Origin: Anatilimnocola floriformis
GTDB lineage: Bacteria; Planctomycetota; Planctomycetia; Pirellulales; Pirellulaceae
Direction of reading: 5' to 3'
DNA length: 64,000 bases
Assembly: GCF_024256385.1 (NCBI RefSeq)
Contig: NZ_JAMLFW010000001.1
Coordinates: 4,278,001-4,342,000, forward strand
Shown in pieces: positions 8,957 to 17,987 of this stretch. Numbering within the stretch: the stretch's first letter is position 1; the number at the start of each line of letters is the position of its first letter. The notes beneath the pieces are model-generated. The model was not told where the DNA came from and made no database searches. It saw only the letters and a program-made list of their open reading frames with translations. The position numbers and the translations under genes are program-made.

Positions 8957-9591
8957 ATGCCATTTCTCGGTGCTGCCTTCCATCCACGCGACCGCCACAA
9001 TCCCGGCTTGATTGCCACGGGCGGGCAGGTAACCGCGCAAACCTTGCTCGAATCATATCGGCAGGGAATCTTTCCCTGGTACAACGCCGGTGAACCGATT
9101 CGGTGGTGGTCGCCGGATCCACGGGCGATTCTCGAACTCGATCAGTTTCACATTTCGCACCGACTGGCCCGCCGGATTCGCTCGGGGAAGTTTCGGTGCA
9201 CGATGGACCAGGCGTTTCTGTCGGTCGTTCGCGGCTGTGCCCAGCGCGATGAAGAAACCTGGATCACTTCGGCGATGATCAGCGCTTACGCTGAGCTGCA
9301 TCGCGCTGGACATGCCCACAGCATCGAAGTCTGCAAGGCGATCAACTCGCCGGCGGCATCTTCGGCGTGGGCCTGGGCGGGTTCTTCGCGGGTGAGTCGA
9401 TGTTCCACCGCGTCCGAGATGCCTCGAAGGTGGCGCTCGCTTTTCTCGTCGGCCATCTGCGCACGCGAGGCTGTCAACTCTTCGACGTGCAAGTTCGCAC
9501 CGATCACACGGCATCTCTGGGCGTGACAGAGATCTCGCGCGAAGAATATGAAAGACGATTGAAAATCGCGTTGGCCAGTGATCCAATTTGA
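8957..9591 (+). pseudogene. aat: Leucyl/phenylalanyl-tRNA-protein transferase, single-base frameshift
   Basis: Aat adds Leu or Phe to N-termini for the N-end rule degradation pathway. Frame 1 from ATG 8957 reads the family start (GIFPWYNAGEPIRWWSPDPR) up to HSIEV. It then goes out of frame. The remainder (LAGGIFGVGLGGFFAGESMF, then DASKVALAFLV, TDHTASLG) continues in another frame to 9591. Restoring one G at 9333-9334, so that TGC becomes TGGC, gives EVWQGDQLAGGIFG, the expected family sequence, and a complete protein of about 211 residues. Every other region is intact, so this is either a very recent mutation or a sequencing error. As written, the frame stops at 9526 after 189 residues and would lack the catalytic C-terminal half. 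Confidence 0.9.
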
Positions 9592-9612
9592 TTGGCCATG
9601 TGAGCTACATCA

Positions 9613-10551
9613 ATGACAGTCGATTTCGGTTCCCAGTCTCGCATTCCGCTGAAGTCCGCTGCGGCGGTGCTCGGATTAAGTGCGTTACTCGGCGCGTTGA
9701 TTCTATTTTGGACTTGGAAAGCTCCAAAAGTTGATGAAGCGACACCGGCTGAGGCACAAGCTGAGCCGAAGTCCTTCGCAGACCAGTCGTTGGAAGTTCA
9801 CGCTAGCGCGAAAACTGAAATCGCAAGAGCGTCGCTCATCAATCCGTTAGTGAAGGAAGTCGACCTGGAATCGCCAACAGAGATCGCGCGGCCCGTTAGC
9901 GATGCCTTGGTGCCCGGCGATGATTCACTCGCGAGCAGCAGCATAAATCAGCGCGATGCAGCGGCATACCCTGACGATGCGATGACGCGCGGTTCGGGAG
10001 GCGAAGCTGAGAAGCTGGGAACCTTGCATGTATATGGCACGCAGGCGCGGGGTCGAACCTTCTTGATGCTCATTGATCGCTCCGTGAGCATGGGAGAGAA
10101 AGGACTTGGAGCAATTCAGGCGGTTTCCGTTGAACTAGCCAAGCAATTTGATTCGCTCGACGAACGGCATGAACTGCAGATTGTCGGCTACAACTCGGTG
10201 CCGAAACCCCTCGCGCCCGAATGGCTGCCGGCCACCGAGGACAACAAAAAGCGACTCCTGTCGTCGCTGCGAGAAATCCCTGCAGTCGGTAGCACCAACC
10301 ATACGGCCGCGTTAATGGCAGCGCTGAAGCTGCGGCCCGATGTGATCTTTTTCATGACTGACGGCGGAAGTCCCTTGATGGGGCCCGGCGCGCTGCGAAT
10401 CGTGCATGACCTATCGAACGAACGCACGATCATCAACACGATTCATTTTTCTCGCGGCGGCAAGGACGCGCCGCCCAACCATTTCCTCCGCAAAGTCGCC
10501 GCCGAGAATGGCGGCACTTATCAGTTCATCGATCTCGACCAACTGCCGTAG
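9613..10551 (+). CDS. Membrane-anchored von Willebrand factor A domain protein
   Basis: This 312-residue protein has a single N-terminal membrane helix (about residues 14-34), a low-complexity linker, and a VWA domain from about residue 145 to the end. The metal-ion-dependent adhesion site is visible as DxSxS (D155, S157, S159 in LIDRSVSMG). The threonine (GSTNHTAAL) and the aspartate (FFMTDGG) also line up. VWA domains mediate metal-dependent protein binding; the partner is unknown. It starts 21 bp after the aat frame ends, on the same strand. Confidence 0.85.
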   Translation: MTVDFGSQSRIPLKSAAAVLGLSALLGALILFWTWKAPKVDEATPAEAQAEPKSFADQSLEVHASAKTEIARASLINPLVKEVDLESPTEIARPVSDALVPGDDSLASSSINQRDAAAYPDDAMTRGSGGEAEKLGTLHVYGTQARGRTFLMLIDRSVSMGEKGLGAIQAVSVELAKQFDSLDERHELQIVGYNSVPKPLAPEWLPATEDNKKRLLSSLREIPAVGSTNHTAALMAALKLRPDVIFFMTDGGSPLMGPGALRIVHDLSNERTIINTIHFSRGGKDAPPNHFLRKVAAENGGTYQFIDLDQLP

Positions 10552-10593
10552 CTCGCAGGTCTGATGGAATCGGTGTCGTCCAGTTCTGAGCGA

Positions 10594-12009
10594 CTACCGT
10601 TCGATCACCGTCGGCCGGGCATACTTGGCCAGTTGCTCAGCCCGCTTGCCGGGTTCGCCGCCGAAGACGCGTTCGTCGTAGGTGGCTAGGGCGTGCAAGC
10701 CGTGGCCCATCGGGCCGATGTTCCACTTGGTGCTGCGGTTGTCGTAGAGGAGCTTCGTCAGGTACGACACGCTCTTCACCATCTCAGGGCTGGTCAGTTC
10801 TTCTTTCGACAGGCTGTAAGTGAGCCATTCGGTGATGTGGCCGGTCGTTTCCAGGCGGCGTCCCGGTGGGCCGTTGTCGGCGCGGCCGACGAACCACTCG
10901 GTGCTGAAGCTGCCATCGGGGTTCTGCAGGCGGAACGTATAGGCGTGGTAGCTTTCGAGGAACTTCTTGGCCCGCAACCATTGACCTTCGATCACTTCGC
11001 CCCGTTGCTCACGCTTGCGAACGGCGTAGCTGAAACCCATCAGACGGTGCGTACCGCCGCAGGCAGCGCCCACGATCTTCTGATTGAGTTCTTCCTTGAT
11101 GAGCCGCGGAATGTCCCACGACTGACCATCGTTACTGGTCCACGAATCGTCCGACCGCAGGTAATGCGTGAGGGCGATCAGCTTGAAGGTAAGTTCGGTG
11201 TTCGGCTTGCAGGTCAGCTTTTCGTGTTCGATCAGATCGGCCACGTTGAAGTCTTCGGTGTCGACCTTGATCGGGAAGTTCGTCTTCACGCGCGATTGAG
11301 CGAGCATGGCCAGGTATTGGCCAGCGTGACCTTGCACGCCGGGTCCGATGCGGGCCTGCAGTTTGCCACCTTGCGTGTAGAACAACTGCTGGCCGTTGCA
11401 GTTGCCGTTGAAATTCATGTAGCCAATCGCGTTGACGCGCTGATTGTTGACGATCAGGTTGGCATCGACGCCGTAGGCGATCATCGCGTGCATGCAGGCC
11501 CAAGGGCTGCGAGCGGCGACGTTTTCGGGGCGAATGTAATAGTGCGAGAGGCATTCGCGAATCTCTTCGCGCAGACGCTTCATTTCGGGCGACAGTTCGG
11601 GTTCGGCCGCGGCCTTGGGCTCTGGACCCATGGGCTTCGAGTCTTCTTCGGTAGTCGATTCCTTCGTGAGCTCTTGCAGCTTCTTTTCTGTTTCCTCGAG
11701 TGTCTCTTCGGCCGACTTTTTCGCCGACTGTTCCGAAGTGCCTTCTTCGAATTCAACGAGTTGAATCTCGCCATTCGAGCGCAAGCCGACGGACTTCAAC
11801 TGCACGGGTTCTTGGAGGAGCGACAGCGGTTTGTCTTCGCGCTGGGCCGACCGGATAGCCGGAGCCTGCTCGTCGCCACATTTTTCGTCGGTTGTCGAAG
11901 TCTGCCGTGGTTCGCTAGCAGGATTTTGCTGCGAATGCGTAAACAGCAGATTGCACGCGAGTGCGAGCAGGCCAAAGAAAGCGGCGAACGAGAAAGTCGT
12001 ACGAATCAT
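10594..12009 (-). CDS. Secreted conserved protein of unknown function, helical toroid-like
   Basis: The ATG at 12009 is preferred over one 36 bp upstream because it gives a clean signal peptide (MIRTTFSFAAFFGLLALACNLLF). The mature protein has an acidic Glu/Lys/Ser-rich stretch (about residues 85-135) with coiled-coil character. A conserved-looking C-terminal domain of about 320 residues follows, rich in H, W, N and G (for example FNGNCNGQQLFYTQGG and GAACGGTHRLMGFSYAV). The repeated helical pattern with ALTHYLR and GHITEWLTYSL recalls alpha/alpha toroid folds, but no family is recognised. It is probably periplasmic. It follows the HEAT lipoprotein on the same strand after 341 bp. Confidence 0.75.
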   Translation of the reverse strand: MIRTTFSFAAFFGLLALACNLLFTHSQQNPASEPRQTSTTDEKCGDEQAPAIRSAQREDKPLSLLQEPVQLKSVGLRSNGEIQLVEFEEGTSEQSAKKSAEETLEETEKKLQELTKESTTEEDSKPMGPEPKAAAEPELSPEMKRLREEIRECLSHYYIRPENVAARSPWACMHAMIAYGVDANLIVNNQRVNAIGYMNFNGNCNGQQLFYTQGGKLQARIGPGVQGHAGQYLAMLAQSRVKTNFPIKVDTEDFNVADLIEHEKLTCKPNTELTFKLIALTHYLRSDDSWTSNDGQSWDIPRLIKEELNQKIVGAACGGTHRLMGFSYAVRKREQRGEVIEGQWLRAKKFLESYHAYTFRLQNPDGSFSTEWFVGRADNGPPGRRLETTGHITEWLTYSLSKEELTSPEMVKSVSYLTKLLYDNRSTKWNIGPMGHGLHALATYDERVFGGEPGKRAEQLAKYARPTVIER

Positions 12010-12350
12010 GAATGGCTTTCGCTCGACCGGTCCCACCTCCATCACTCAATCGCGTGAACGCCGCGATGAGAAGATGTTTGGTTTGCGGAGACCAGTTGGA
12101 TTGTGCTGACATTCGGGGGAGCCCGGCAAACCGCCTGCTGCCGGGGGCAAGTGATGTATCGGAATCGAGCCGGGGCGAGCAGCAATTGAGGCGGAAAAAT
12201 CTACACTCCTGATTTGCTTGGCGTATGTTTCGTGCGGACAGGGTGAGCGGGCAACTCTGGCGAAACTTAACCGCCTCGGCGAAGGCTGGCGGCTGGAGAA
12301 CCGACGCTGCGAAGTAATCTCGTCGTCATCTCGTTCATAAACGTCGCGAT
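12010..12350. other. 341-bp intergenic region
   Basis: No gene is supported. A short hairpin, CCCGGCA/TGCCGGG (12122-12145), lies in the leader of the minus-strand secreted protein gene. No clear promoter hexamers were found. Confidence 0.5.
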
Positions 12351-13136
12351 TTACCACCACCACCAGTCTTCACGCAACCGCTGAGCGATCGATGGCGGCG
12401 GCGGCGGAGTCGGTGAACCACCTTGCATGAATTCTCGCCAGGCCTTGGCGCTGTAGCCGTAATCCTTGCCGGTCACGGTGCGGAGCGAATCCATGGCGGT
12501 TTGCTGCAAAGCAGGATTGTTATCGTCGACGACTCCAGCCAGCGCTTGCGCTGCTTGCTGATCTTTAAATTTGCTGAGGCTGCGAGCGGCGACAATCTTG
12601 ACATCGGTGTCGGTATCGTTCGCCAGCGTATGGCTGAGAACTTGCAACGCTTCGGCGTCGGGATTCTTGGCCAGTGCGACGCAAGATTCGCGGCGCACGT
12701 AAGGATCGGGATCGGTCGCGGCGAGTTGAATGGCACTGCGAGCCTGCGGCGTGGGAAAGGCCGACAGCGTCTTCACAATTTCGATCCGCATGGGAATCGT
12801 TTTTTCGCGTTGCACTTCCACGGCGAGCTCGGTGCTCAGCCGTTCTTGTTCGGCTGGCGGCATTTTCGGCGCGCGTTCGCGCAGCTCGGCGAGTTGTGTG
12901 ACCTTGGTGTGATACGTGGTCGCGTACTTTTCGTCTTCTTTCCAATCCTTGGTGATCCAAGGGTTGTAGCCGGCAAAGACTGCCATCGGACCGCTGCTGC
13001 AGCCTGTCGATAGCCCAGCGCAAGCGAGCAGGGCCCAGCAGCTGAGAAGGCGAAGAGCGACGGTGGCTGTCGACGGTTTCAAGGCAGACCTGGTCCGCTG
13101 AGTGCTAATCAAACCCGATCGCGCAAGGATGCGCAA
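12351..13136 (-). CDS. HEAT-repeat lipoprotein
   Basis: The protein has a lipoprotein signal peptide with lipobox LSTGC. Several HEAT-like helical repeats follow (for example MRIEIVKTLSAFPTPQARSA, then DPDPYVRRESCVALAKN, DTDVKIVAARSLSKF and NPALQQTAMDSLRTV). A Pro-rich segment then leads to an unusual terminal WWWW. HEAT repeats are protein-binding scaffolds, and the lipid anchor places it on the periplasmic side of a membrane. There is no ATG start: the frame opens with TTG at 13136, and a second TTG at 13082 would give the compact signal peptide MKPSTATVALRLLSCWALL, which fits better. Confidence 0.75.
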   Translation of the reverse strand: MRILARSGLISTQRTRSALKPSTATVALRLLSCWALLACAGLSTGCSSGPMAVFAGYNPWITKDWKEDEKYATTYHTKVTQLAELRERAPKMPPAEQERLSTELAVEVQREKTIPMRIEIVKTLSAFPTPQARSAIQLAATDPDPYVRRESCVALAKNPDAEALQVLSHTLANDTDTDVKIVAARSLSKFKDQQAAQALAGVVDDNNPALQQTAMDSLRTVTGKDYGYSAKAWREFMQGGSPTPPPPPSIAQRLREDWWWW

Positions 13137-13348
13137 CCAGGAAACAGTTGCGGCGGCTTATAACAGGAGGCCGCGAGGGCAACCAGACGAAAAATGCGTT
13201 TGTCCCTCGCATCCAAGAGCGACGCTGCGACTCGCCGAAGTGTCCTGCCAGCAGCGACATCGTTCTTGCGAGGGGTTTGCGGCTGGGGCGGTCGTCGCAG
13301 ATCGCTCGGCAGCAAGACTTTACGCCGTTTGCGGGCGATTCGCCCTCG

Positions 13349-13376
13349 TTGACACTATGGGGGGGATACCTAAAAT
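13349..13376 (+). promoter_or_regulatory. Sigma-70-like promoter upstream of trxA
   Basis: TTGACA (13349-13354) and TAAAAT (13371-13376) are separated by 16 bp. A transcript would begin near 13383, about 120 bp before the thioredoxin start codon. The rest of 13137-13501 holds no gene. Confidence 0.6.
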
Positions 13377-13501
13377 CTGAAATTACAAGGAGCCCTGCCG
13401 CCAGCACTTGCTGAAGACCGCCGCCGTGAAAGACTTGCTGGCAACGGCGGTATACCTGGGTAGCTACAACACACTAATCAATAACGCAAAGGGAAATGAC
13501 C

Positions 13502-13831
13502 ATGAGCGAAAACGTGCTGGAAATCGACGACAACAACTTCAAAACCGAAGTCCTCAACAGCGATCAGCCGGTGCTGGTCGACTTTTGGGCCCCCTGGTGC
13601 CAACCTTGCCGCCGCATCGCTCCGATGATCGACGACCTGGCCAAGGAAAACCTCGGCAAAGCCCGCGTGGCCAAGGTCAACGTCGATGATGCTCAGGGCA
13701 CGGCCATGGAATATGACGTGCAAAGCATTCCGACGCTGATCATTTTCCGCAAGGGTCAACCGGTGCAACGCTTCACCGGCATTTCGAGCAAGGCTCATTT
13801 GCAAGAAGCGATCGACGCGGCAACCGCCTAA
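13502..13831 (+). CDS. trxA: Thioredoxin with WCQPC active site
   Basis: The 109-residue protein has the thioredoxin fold throughout: PVLVDFWAPWCQPCRRIAPMIDDLA, the cis-proline block QSIPTLIIFRKGQ, and the last helix HLQEAIDAA. The redox motif is WCQPC rather than the usual WCGPC, which can shift the redox potential. It should reduce disulfides in the cytoplasm. ATG 13502 is chosen over ATG 13496 because the Shine-Dalgarno AAAGGG (13487-13492) is then properly spaced. It is monocistronic, with a promoter at 13349 and a terminator at 13861. Confidence 0.95.
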   Translation: MSENVLEIDDNNFKTEVLNSDQPVLVDFWAPWCQPCRRIAPMIDDLAKENLGKARVAKVNVDDAQGTAMEYDVQSIPTLIIFRKGQPVQRFTGISSKAHLQEAIDAATA

Positions 13832-13860
13832 GGTTGTTGAGTCGCGAATTGTTAACGAGA

Positions 13861-13890
13861 AGCCTGCCGGTTCGCCGGTGGGCTTTTTTT
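13861..13890 (+). terminator. Rho-independent terminator of trxA
   Basis: A 10-bp stem (AGCCTGCCGG/CCGGTGGGCT, two G-U pairs) with a UUCG tetraloop is followed by seven T residues, 30 bp past the trxA stop. Confidence 0.93.
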
Positions 13891-13946
13891 GTTTGGATGG
13901 AAACAGGTTATCGGCGCTCGCAACGTCGAGTACGATCAAGCGGCAT

Positions 13947-14792
13947 ATGAATCCCGCAACTTCCTGGCAACTGCGCACGCAGCAACTCACGTTCACCACG
14001 GGCCCCGCGTGGATGGGCATCGTCAATGTCACGCCGGATAGCTTTTCCGACGGCGGTCAGTTTTTTGATTCCGCGAGCGCGATCCGCCGCGCTGAAGAGC
14101 TGCTCGCCGAAGGGGCCGATATTCTCGACATCGGCGGCGAAAGCACGCGGCCTTATGCGACGCCAGTGAGCGAAGACGAAGAGCTGCGTCGGGTGCTGCC
14201 GGTGATTGCCGCGATTCGCAAGAATAATCCGCAGGCCATCATCTCGATCGACACGACAAAACCCGTCGTCGCCGCTGCCGCCATCGAAGCCGGCGCCGAG
14301 ATCATCAACGACATCACCGGCCTGGCCGATCCGCGAATGATGCAACTCGCCGTCGACAGCCGCGCCGGTGTGTGCGCGATGCACATTCAAGGGACGCCGC
14401 AAACGATGCAAGATCGGCCGCACTACGACGATGTCGTGCGCGAAGTCTACGAACATTTGGAATTGCGCCGCGATCAGTTGCTCGCGGCCGGCGTCGAGCG
14501 CGAACGAATCTGTCTCGATCCGGGCATCGGCTTCGGCAAGACTCACGAACACAGCATCACGCTGGTGCGCAACTGTGCTGGATTCCACCAGCTGGGCTGT
14601 CCGATTCTGGTTGGCCATTCCCGCAAAGGTTTCATCGGCCAACTGCTGGGAGACAAAACCGCCGATCGCTCGGCGGGAACCCTGGGAGCCTCTCTCGCGC
14701 TCGCGCTGCAAGGCGTGCAGATCATCCGCCTGCATGAGATTCGCGCGACGCGTGAAGCTTGGCAGTTGTTGCGAGCAATGTCGCCGCAGTAA
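13947..14792 (+). CDS. folP: Dihydropteroate synthase
   Basis: The enzyme condenses 6-hydroxymethyl-7,8-dihydropterin pyrophosphate with p-aminobenzoate in folate synthesis. All signatures are present in the 281-residue protein: MGIVNVTPDSFSDGG, ADILDIGGESTRP, SIDTTKP, INDITGL, HIQGTPQTMQ, LDPGIGFGKTHEHS, LVGHSRKGFIG and RLHEI near the end. ATG 13947 starts the protein; the frame is open further upstream but there it runs through the trxA terminator. No other folate gene is next to it. Confidence 0.96.
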   Translation: MNPATSWQLRTQQLTFTTGPAWMGIVNVTPDSFSDGGQFFDSASAIRRAEELLAEGADILDIGGESTRPYATPVSEDEELRRVLPVIAAIRKNNPQAIISIDTTKPVVAAAAIEAGAEIINDITGLADPRMMQLAVDSRAGVCAMHIQGTPQTMQDRPHYDDVVREVYEHLELRRDQLLAAGVERERICLDPGIGFGKTHEHSITLVRNCAGFHQLGCPILVGHSRKGFIGQLLGDKTADRSAGTLGASLALALQGVQIIRLHEIRATREAWQLLRAMSPQ

Positions 14793-14816
14793 CAACGCAC
14801 GTTCAACGCACCAACG

Positions 14817-14847
14817 AAAAAAGCCCCCAGCGAATTTCGCTGAGGGC
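14817..14847 (-). terminator. Rho-independent terminator of the Gly/Asn-rich secreted protein gene
   Basis: On the minus strand, a stem of about 12 bp (GCCCTCAGCGAAA/TTCGCTGGGGGC, one mismatch) is followed by six U residues (14817-14822). It begins 38 bp after the stop of the minus-strand gene and sits between convergent genes. Confidence 0.9.
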
Positions 14848-14885
14848 CAGAAGGTTATCGAATTAGCCTCTTGCGGAGCCGGCGA

Positions 14886-16229
14886 TTACTGTTCGTACTT
14901 GGCGGCTTCGATGTCCGAGGTCGTCGGGCGGGCTTCGACCGAGGTGGTCAGCGTGGTGACCAGTTCGCAGTTCAGCGTGCTGGCCGTCTTGCCGTCCGAC
15001 TTCAGCACATGCAGCGTAGCCTTGCTGGCCTTGGTCAGGCCGAGGACCGGCAGCGTGCAAGTGACCGAGTCGTTCTTCCATTCTTGAATCGTGGCCGGCA
15101 GAGCAATCTCACCGACTTGCAGCACCACTTGGCCTTCCTTGCTGGTCAGGTCCTTGCCTTGCAGCGTGAGGGTCGCACCAACCGGGATCTGCGGCAGCGG
15201 CATGTCCTTGCTGACGAGTTCGGTCGTGGCAGCGGTAGGCTTCACTTCGGTGTCGACCGCGGCCGGAGCTTCGCTGGCGACGATGTCGTTCAGAGCTTGC
15301 TTGGTTTCCATCGGCAGACCTTGCGGAGCAGGAGCGGCAGGTCCGACAGGAGCAACCGGTCCAACCGGAGCGGCGTTCGGATCGATTGGCTGGCCATTCG
15401 CATCGACCGGCACCGGAACCGCAACCGGCACGGGGTAGTAAATCGGCGGGCACGGCGGTGGGCAGTAGTTCGACTGATACACCGGCAGCGTGAACACCAG
15501 CGGCGGGCAGTGGTGATGGTGGTGATTACCGTTGCCATTGCCATTGCCGTTACCTGGGCCATTACCCGGACCGTTGCCGTTGCCATTGCCCAGGACGACA
15601 CCGAGGCCGCCCAGAACCTTGCCTTGCACGGCAGGGCTGTGCAACTTGTCGCCAATGCTCTTCACGGCGTTGGTGGCCTTGATCACATCCATCGTCGAGG
15701 GGCCTTTGCCACTCAGGATGTTGCCAACCGTCGAAGGCTTGTTCGTGTTGTTGTTGCTGATGTTCTGGATCTTGATGCCACCAGCGATGCCGGTGTTGCC
15801 TGGCTTGTTGCCGTTGCTCGTGGTGCCGACATTCGGCAGCTTGATGCCACCGGCGATACCCGTGTTGCCCGGCTTATTGCCGTTATTCGTCGAACCGTTG
15901 GTCGGCAACTTGATGCCGCCAGCGATGCCCGTGTTCTTCGGCAGGCCTTGGCTGTTGCCGAGGTTGCCGCTGCGGATGGCGTTCGACAGGCCGCCCGCGA
16001 TGCCGGAGTTACCACTCGACGGCAGGGACCGCGGCATTGAGCCACTGCCACCGATACCACCGATCCGGACACCGCTGCTGCTGCCGTGGCCCATGCTCAT
16101 GCCGCCACCGCTGTGGCCGCCACCGCCGCCATGTCCGCCGCCGAAACCGCCAGCTTGAACCGAACCGATTGTGCCACAGGCACTTATGACAACCGCGAAA
16201 ACCATCGCGAGGTGAAATTTGATCGACAT
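14886..16229 (-). CDS. Secreted Gly/Asn/His/Pro-rich repeat protein with a C-terminal TIG-like domain
   Basis: The 447-residue protein has a signal peptide (cleavage likely after VQAGG), then a Gly/His/Ser-rich segment. Three tandem repeats of about 21 residues follow, each containing NTGIAGGIK (roughly 100-165). Next come a (GN)n/GPGNG tract, a five-His cluster followed by a Cys/Pro-rich part (CPPPCPPIYYPV), and a Pro/Ala linker. The last 100 residues look like an immunoglobulin-like TIG fold (GATLTLQGKDLTSKEGQVVL, then WKNDSVTCTLP). It is probably an extracellular or envelope structural protein; its function is unknown. A good AAAGGA site precedes ATG 16229 and a strong terminator follows. 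Confidence 0.8.
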   Translation of the reverse strand: MSIKFHLAMVFAVVISACGTIGSVQAGGFGGGHGGGGGHSGGGMSMGHGSSSGVRIGGIGGSGSMPRSLPSSGNSGIAGGLSNAIRSGNLGNSQGLPKNTGIAGGIKLPTNGSTNNGNKPGNTGIAGGIKLPNVGTTSNGNKPGNTGIAGGIKIQNISNNNTNKPSTVGNILSGKGPSTMDVIKATNAVKSIGDKLHSPAVQGKVLGGLGVVLGNGNGNGPGNGPGNGNGNGNGNHHHHHCPPLVFTLPVYQSNYCPPPCPPIYYPVPVAVPVPVDANGQPIDPNAAPVGPVAPVGPAAPAPQGLPMETKQALNDIVASEAPAAVDTEVKPTAATTELVSKDMPLPQIPVGATLTLQGKDLTSKEGQVVLQVGEIALPATIQEWKNDSVTCTLPVLGLTKASKATLHVLKSDGKTASTLNCELVTTLTTSVEARPTTSDIEAAKYEQ

Positions 16230-16396
16230 GGGAGTTTCCTTTTTCGCAATCCTGGGTGGCTGAGTAACCTTCTAAAGTTCTAGGCGTAGGGCGGCCAAAA
16301 ATGTTACTGAGAAAAATTTGGAAACAGAAATATGCCCTCTGACCACGGTATCCTGTCGACGAGTGGCGGTCAATTCACAGAAAAAAGGCGGGGATA

Positions 16397-17125
16397 ATGT
16401 CGCAACGCTGGGCCTTGGTAATCGTCTTCACACTCGTCGGTTGCTCAAAACTTACTTCGCCGTCACAAACTGCCCCGCAGGCCCCTTCGCCCGAGCAGGT
16501 TGCCGCTGCCGAGTTCGCTGCCGCTCAAGATAAAGCCGCCACCGAAATCCAAAGCCTAGGCGGTGAGGTCCTGCGCAACGACGCGCCGGGCAATCCGATC
16601 CACGCCGTCCGCTTCACGGGAAAAAAGACCGACATAGCCGCTCTCGCAGCCACCCTCAAACCGCTGGCTCAACTGCAAGAACTAACGCTCGACCACGCCG
16701 AACTAACCGACGCCGATCTGAACTCGCTGGGAGAACTCGCCGGCCTCACAACGCTCGATCTCTCCGGCAACGAACTCACCGATGCCGGCCTCCCCCACCT
16801 GAAACCGCTCGCCAAACTAGAGTCGCTGCAGCTCAACCAAAACAAACTCACCGCCGCCGGGCTGACGCATTTGAAAGAGTTCCCGAACCTGAAAAAACTC
16901 TCCCTCAGCAGCAACGCAATCACCGACGACAGCTTGGCTCACCTGACCGAACTAACTCACCTGGAAGAACTCGACCTGAACGGCTGCGGCGTGACCGATG
17001 CCGCGTTCGCTCATCTCGCGAAACTCCCCAAGCTCAAAGAAGTTCGGCTCGCCTTCACGCTAGTGACGCCTCAAGGCGCGACGACCTTTCAGCAACAACG
17101 GGTGGACGTGAAGGTTGAGAAATAG
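16397..17125 (+). CDS. Leucine-rich-repeat lipoprotein
   Basis: The 242-residue protein starts with a short lipoprotein signal peptide ending in the lipobox LVGC. After an Ala/Pro/Gln linker it carries about five leucine-rich repeats of 23-25 residues with the pattern LxxLxLxxNxLTDAGLxHLKxL (residues 80-225). Such secreted LRR proteins are common in planctomycetes and probably bind other proteins in the periplasm; the partner is unknown. Its end lies 115 bp before the lut operon. Confidence 0.85.
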   Translation: MSQRWALVIVFTLVGCSKLTSPSQTAPQAPSPEQVAAAEFAAAQDKAATEIQSLGGEVLRNDAPGNPIHAVRFTGKKTDIAALAATLKPLAQLQELTLDHAELTDADLNSLGELAGLTTLDLSGNELTDAGLPHLKPLAKLESLQLNQNKLTAAGLTHLKEFPNLKKLSLSSNAITDDSLAHLTELTHLEELDLNGCGVTDAAFAHLAKLPKLKEVRLAFTLVTPQGATTFQQQRVDVKVEK

Positions 17126-17240
17126 GAGCGATCCACCCCTTTCCAATTCTCACCAAGCATCGACTCGCCGAGGATGGCCGTTCGCTGGCGCTTCTTGTTA
17201 CAATGAGTCATCCTCGCTGTTCCCTCGCAAAACGCTCTCC

Positions 17241-17987
17241 ATGCCCACCGTCGGCCTGTTTATCCCCTGTTACGTTGATCAACTCTTTCCCCAGGTTGGC
17301 ATCGCGACGCTGAATCTGCTGGAGCAGCTCGGCCTGACCGTCGAGTTTCCTACCGCGCAAACCTGCTGCGGTCAGCCAATGGCGAACACCGGTTGCCTGA
17401 AAGAAGCCGAGCCGTTTGCCCGCCGGTTTTTGGAGATCTTCGCGCCGTATGACTACATCGTGGCGCCGTCCGGCAGCTGCGTCGCCATGGTGCGGCATCA
17501 CTACAAGCATCTACTGCATGACGATCCGCAGCTCGATGTAATCAAAGCCAAGACGTTCGAGCTGTGCGAGTTTCTCACCGACGTGTTGAAGGTCGAAAAG
17601 CTGCCCGGCCGCTTTCCGCATCGCGTCGGTTTGCATCAAAGCTGCCACGGCCTGCGTGAACTGCGACTCGGCAGTTGCAGCGAAGTGATGGGGCCGCGAT
17701 TCAGCAAGGTGCGCAAGGTGCTCGAGCTGATCGACGGCATTCAATTCACCGAGTTGCAACGGCCTGATGAATGCTGCGGCTTCGGCGGCACGTTTGCGGT
17801 GAGCGAAGAAGCCGTCTCGTGCTTGATGGGTGAAGATCGGATTCTCGATCACGAACAAGCCGGCACCGAAGTTCTCACCGCCAACGACATGTCGTGCCTG
17901 ATGCATCTCGAAGGCATCTTACGCCGGCAGAAGAAGCCGATCCGCGTGTTGCACGTTGCTGAAATTCTCGCCGGGAGTGCGACATGA
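17241..17987 (+). CDS. lutA: Lactate utilisation protein A, Fe-S subunit
   Basis: The 248-residue protein belongs to the LutA/YkgE family. It has two CCG motifs: one at TCCGQPMANTGC near the N-terminus and one at DECCGFGGTF near residue 180. It opens with the typical VGLFIPCYVDQLFP. With LutB and LutC it forms the soluble iron-sulfur complex that oxidises L-lactate to pyruvate. ATG 17241 is used; the frame is open further 5' but only through non-conserved sequence. It overlaps lutB by 4 bp (ATGA), indicating an operon. Confidence 0.95.
   Translation: MPTVGLFIPCYVDQLFPQVGIATLNLLEQLGLTVEFPTAQTCCGQPMANTGCLKEAEPFARRFLEIFAPYDYIVAPSGSCVAMVRHHYKHLLHDDPQLDVIKAKTFELCEFLTDVLKVEKLPGRFPHRVGLHQSCHGLRELRLGSCSEVMGPRFSKVRKVLELIDGIQFTELQRPDECCGFGGTFAVSEEAVSCLMGEDRILDHEQAGTEVLTANDMSCLMHLEGILRRQKKPIRVLHVAEILAGSAT

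Noticed and set aside
15532-16158. 208-codon Pro/Leu-rich plus-strand frame
   Set aside because: Antisense to the Gly/Asn-rich secreted protein; its Pro/Leu runs are the complement of the Gly/Asn repeats.
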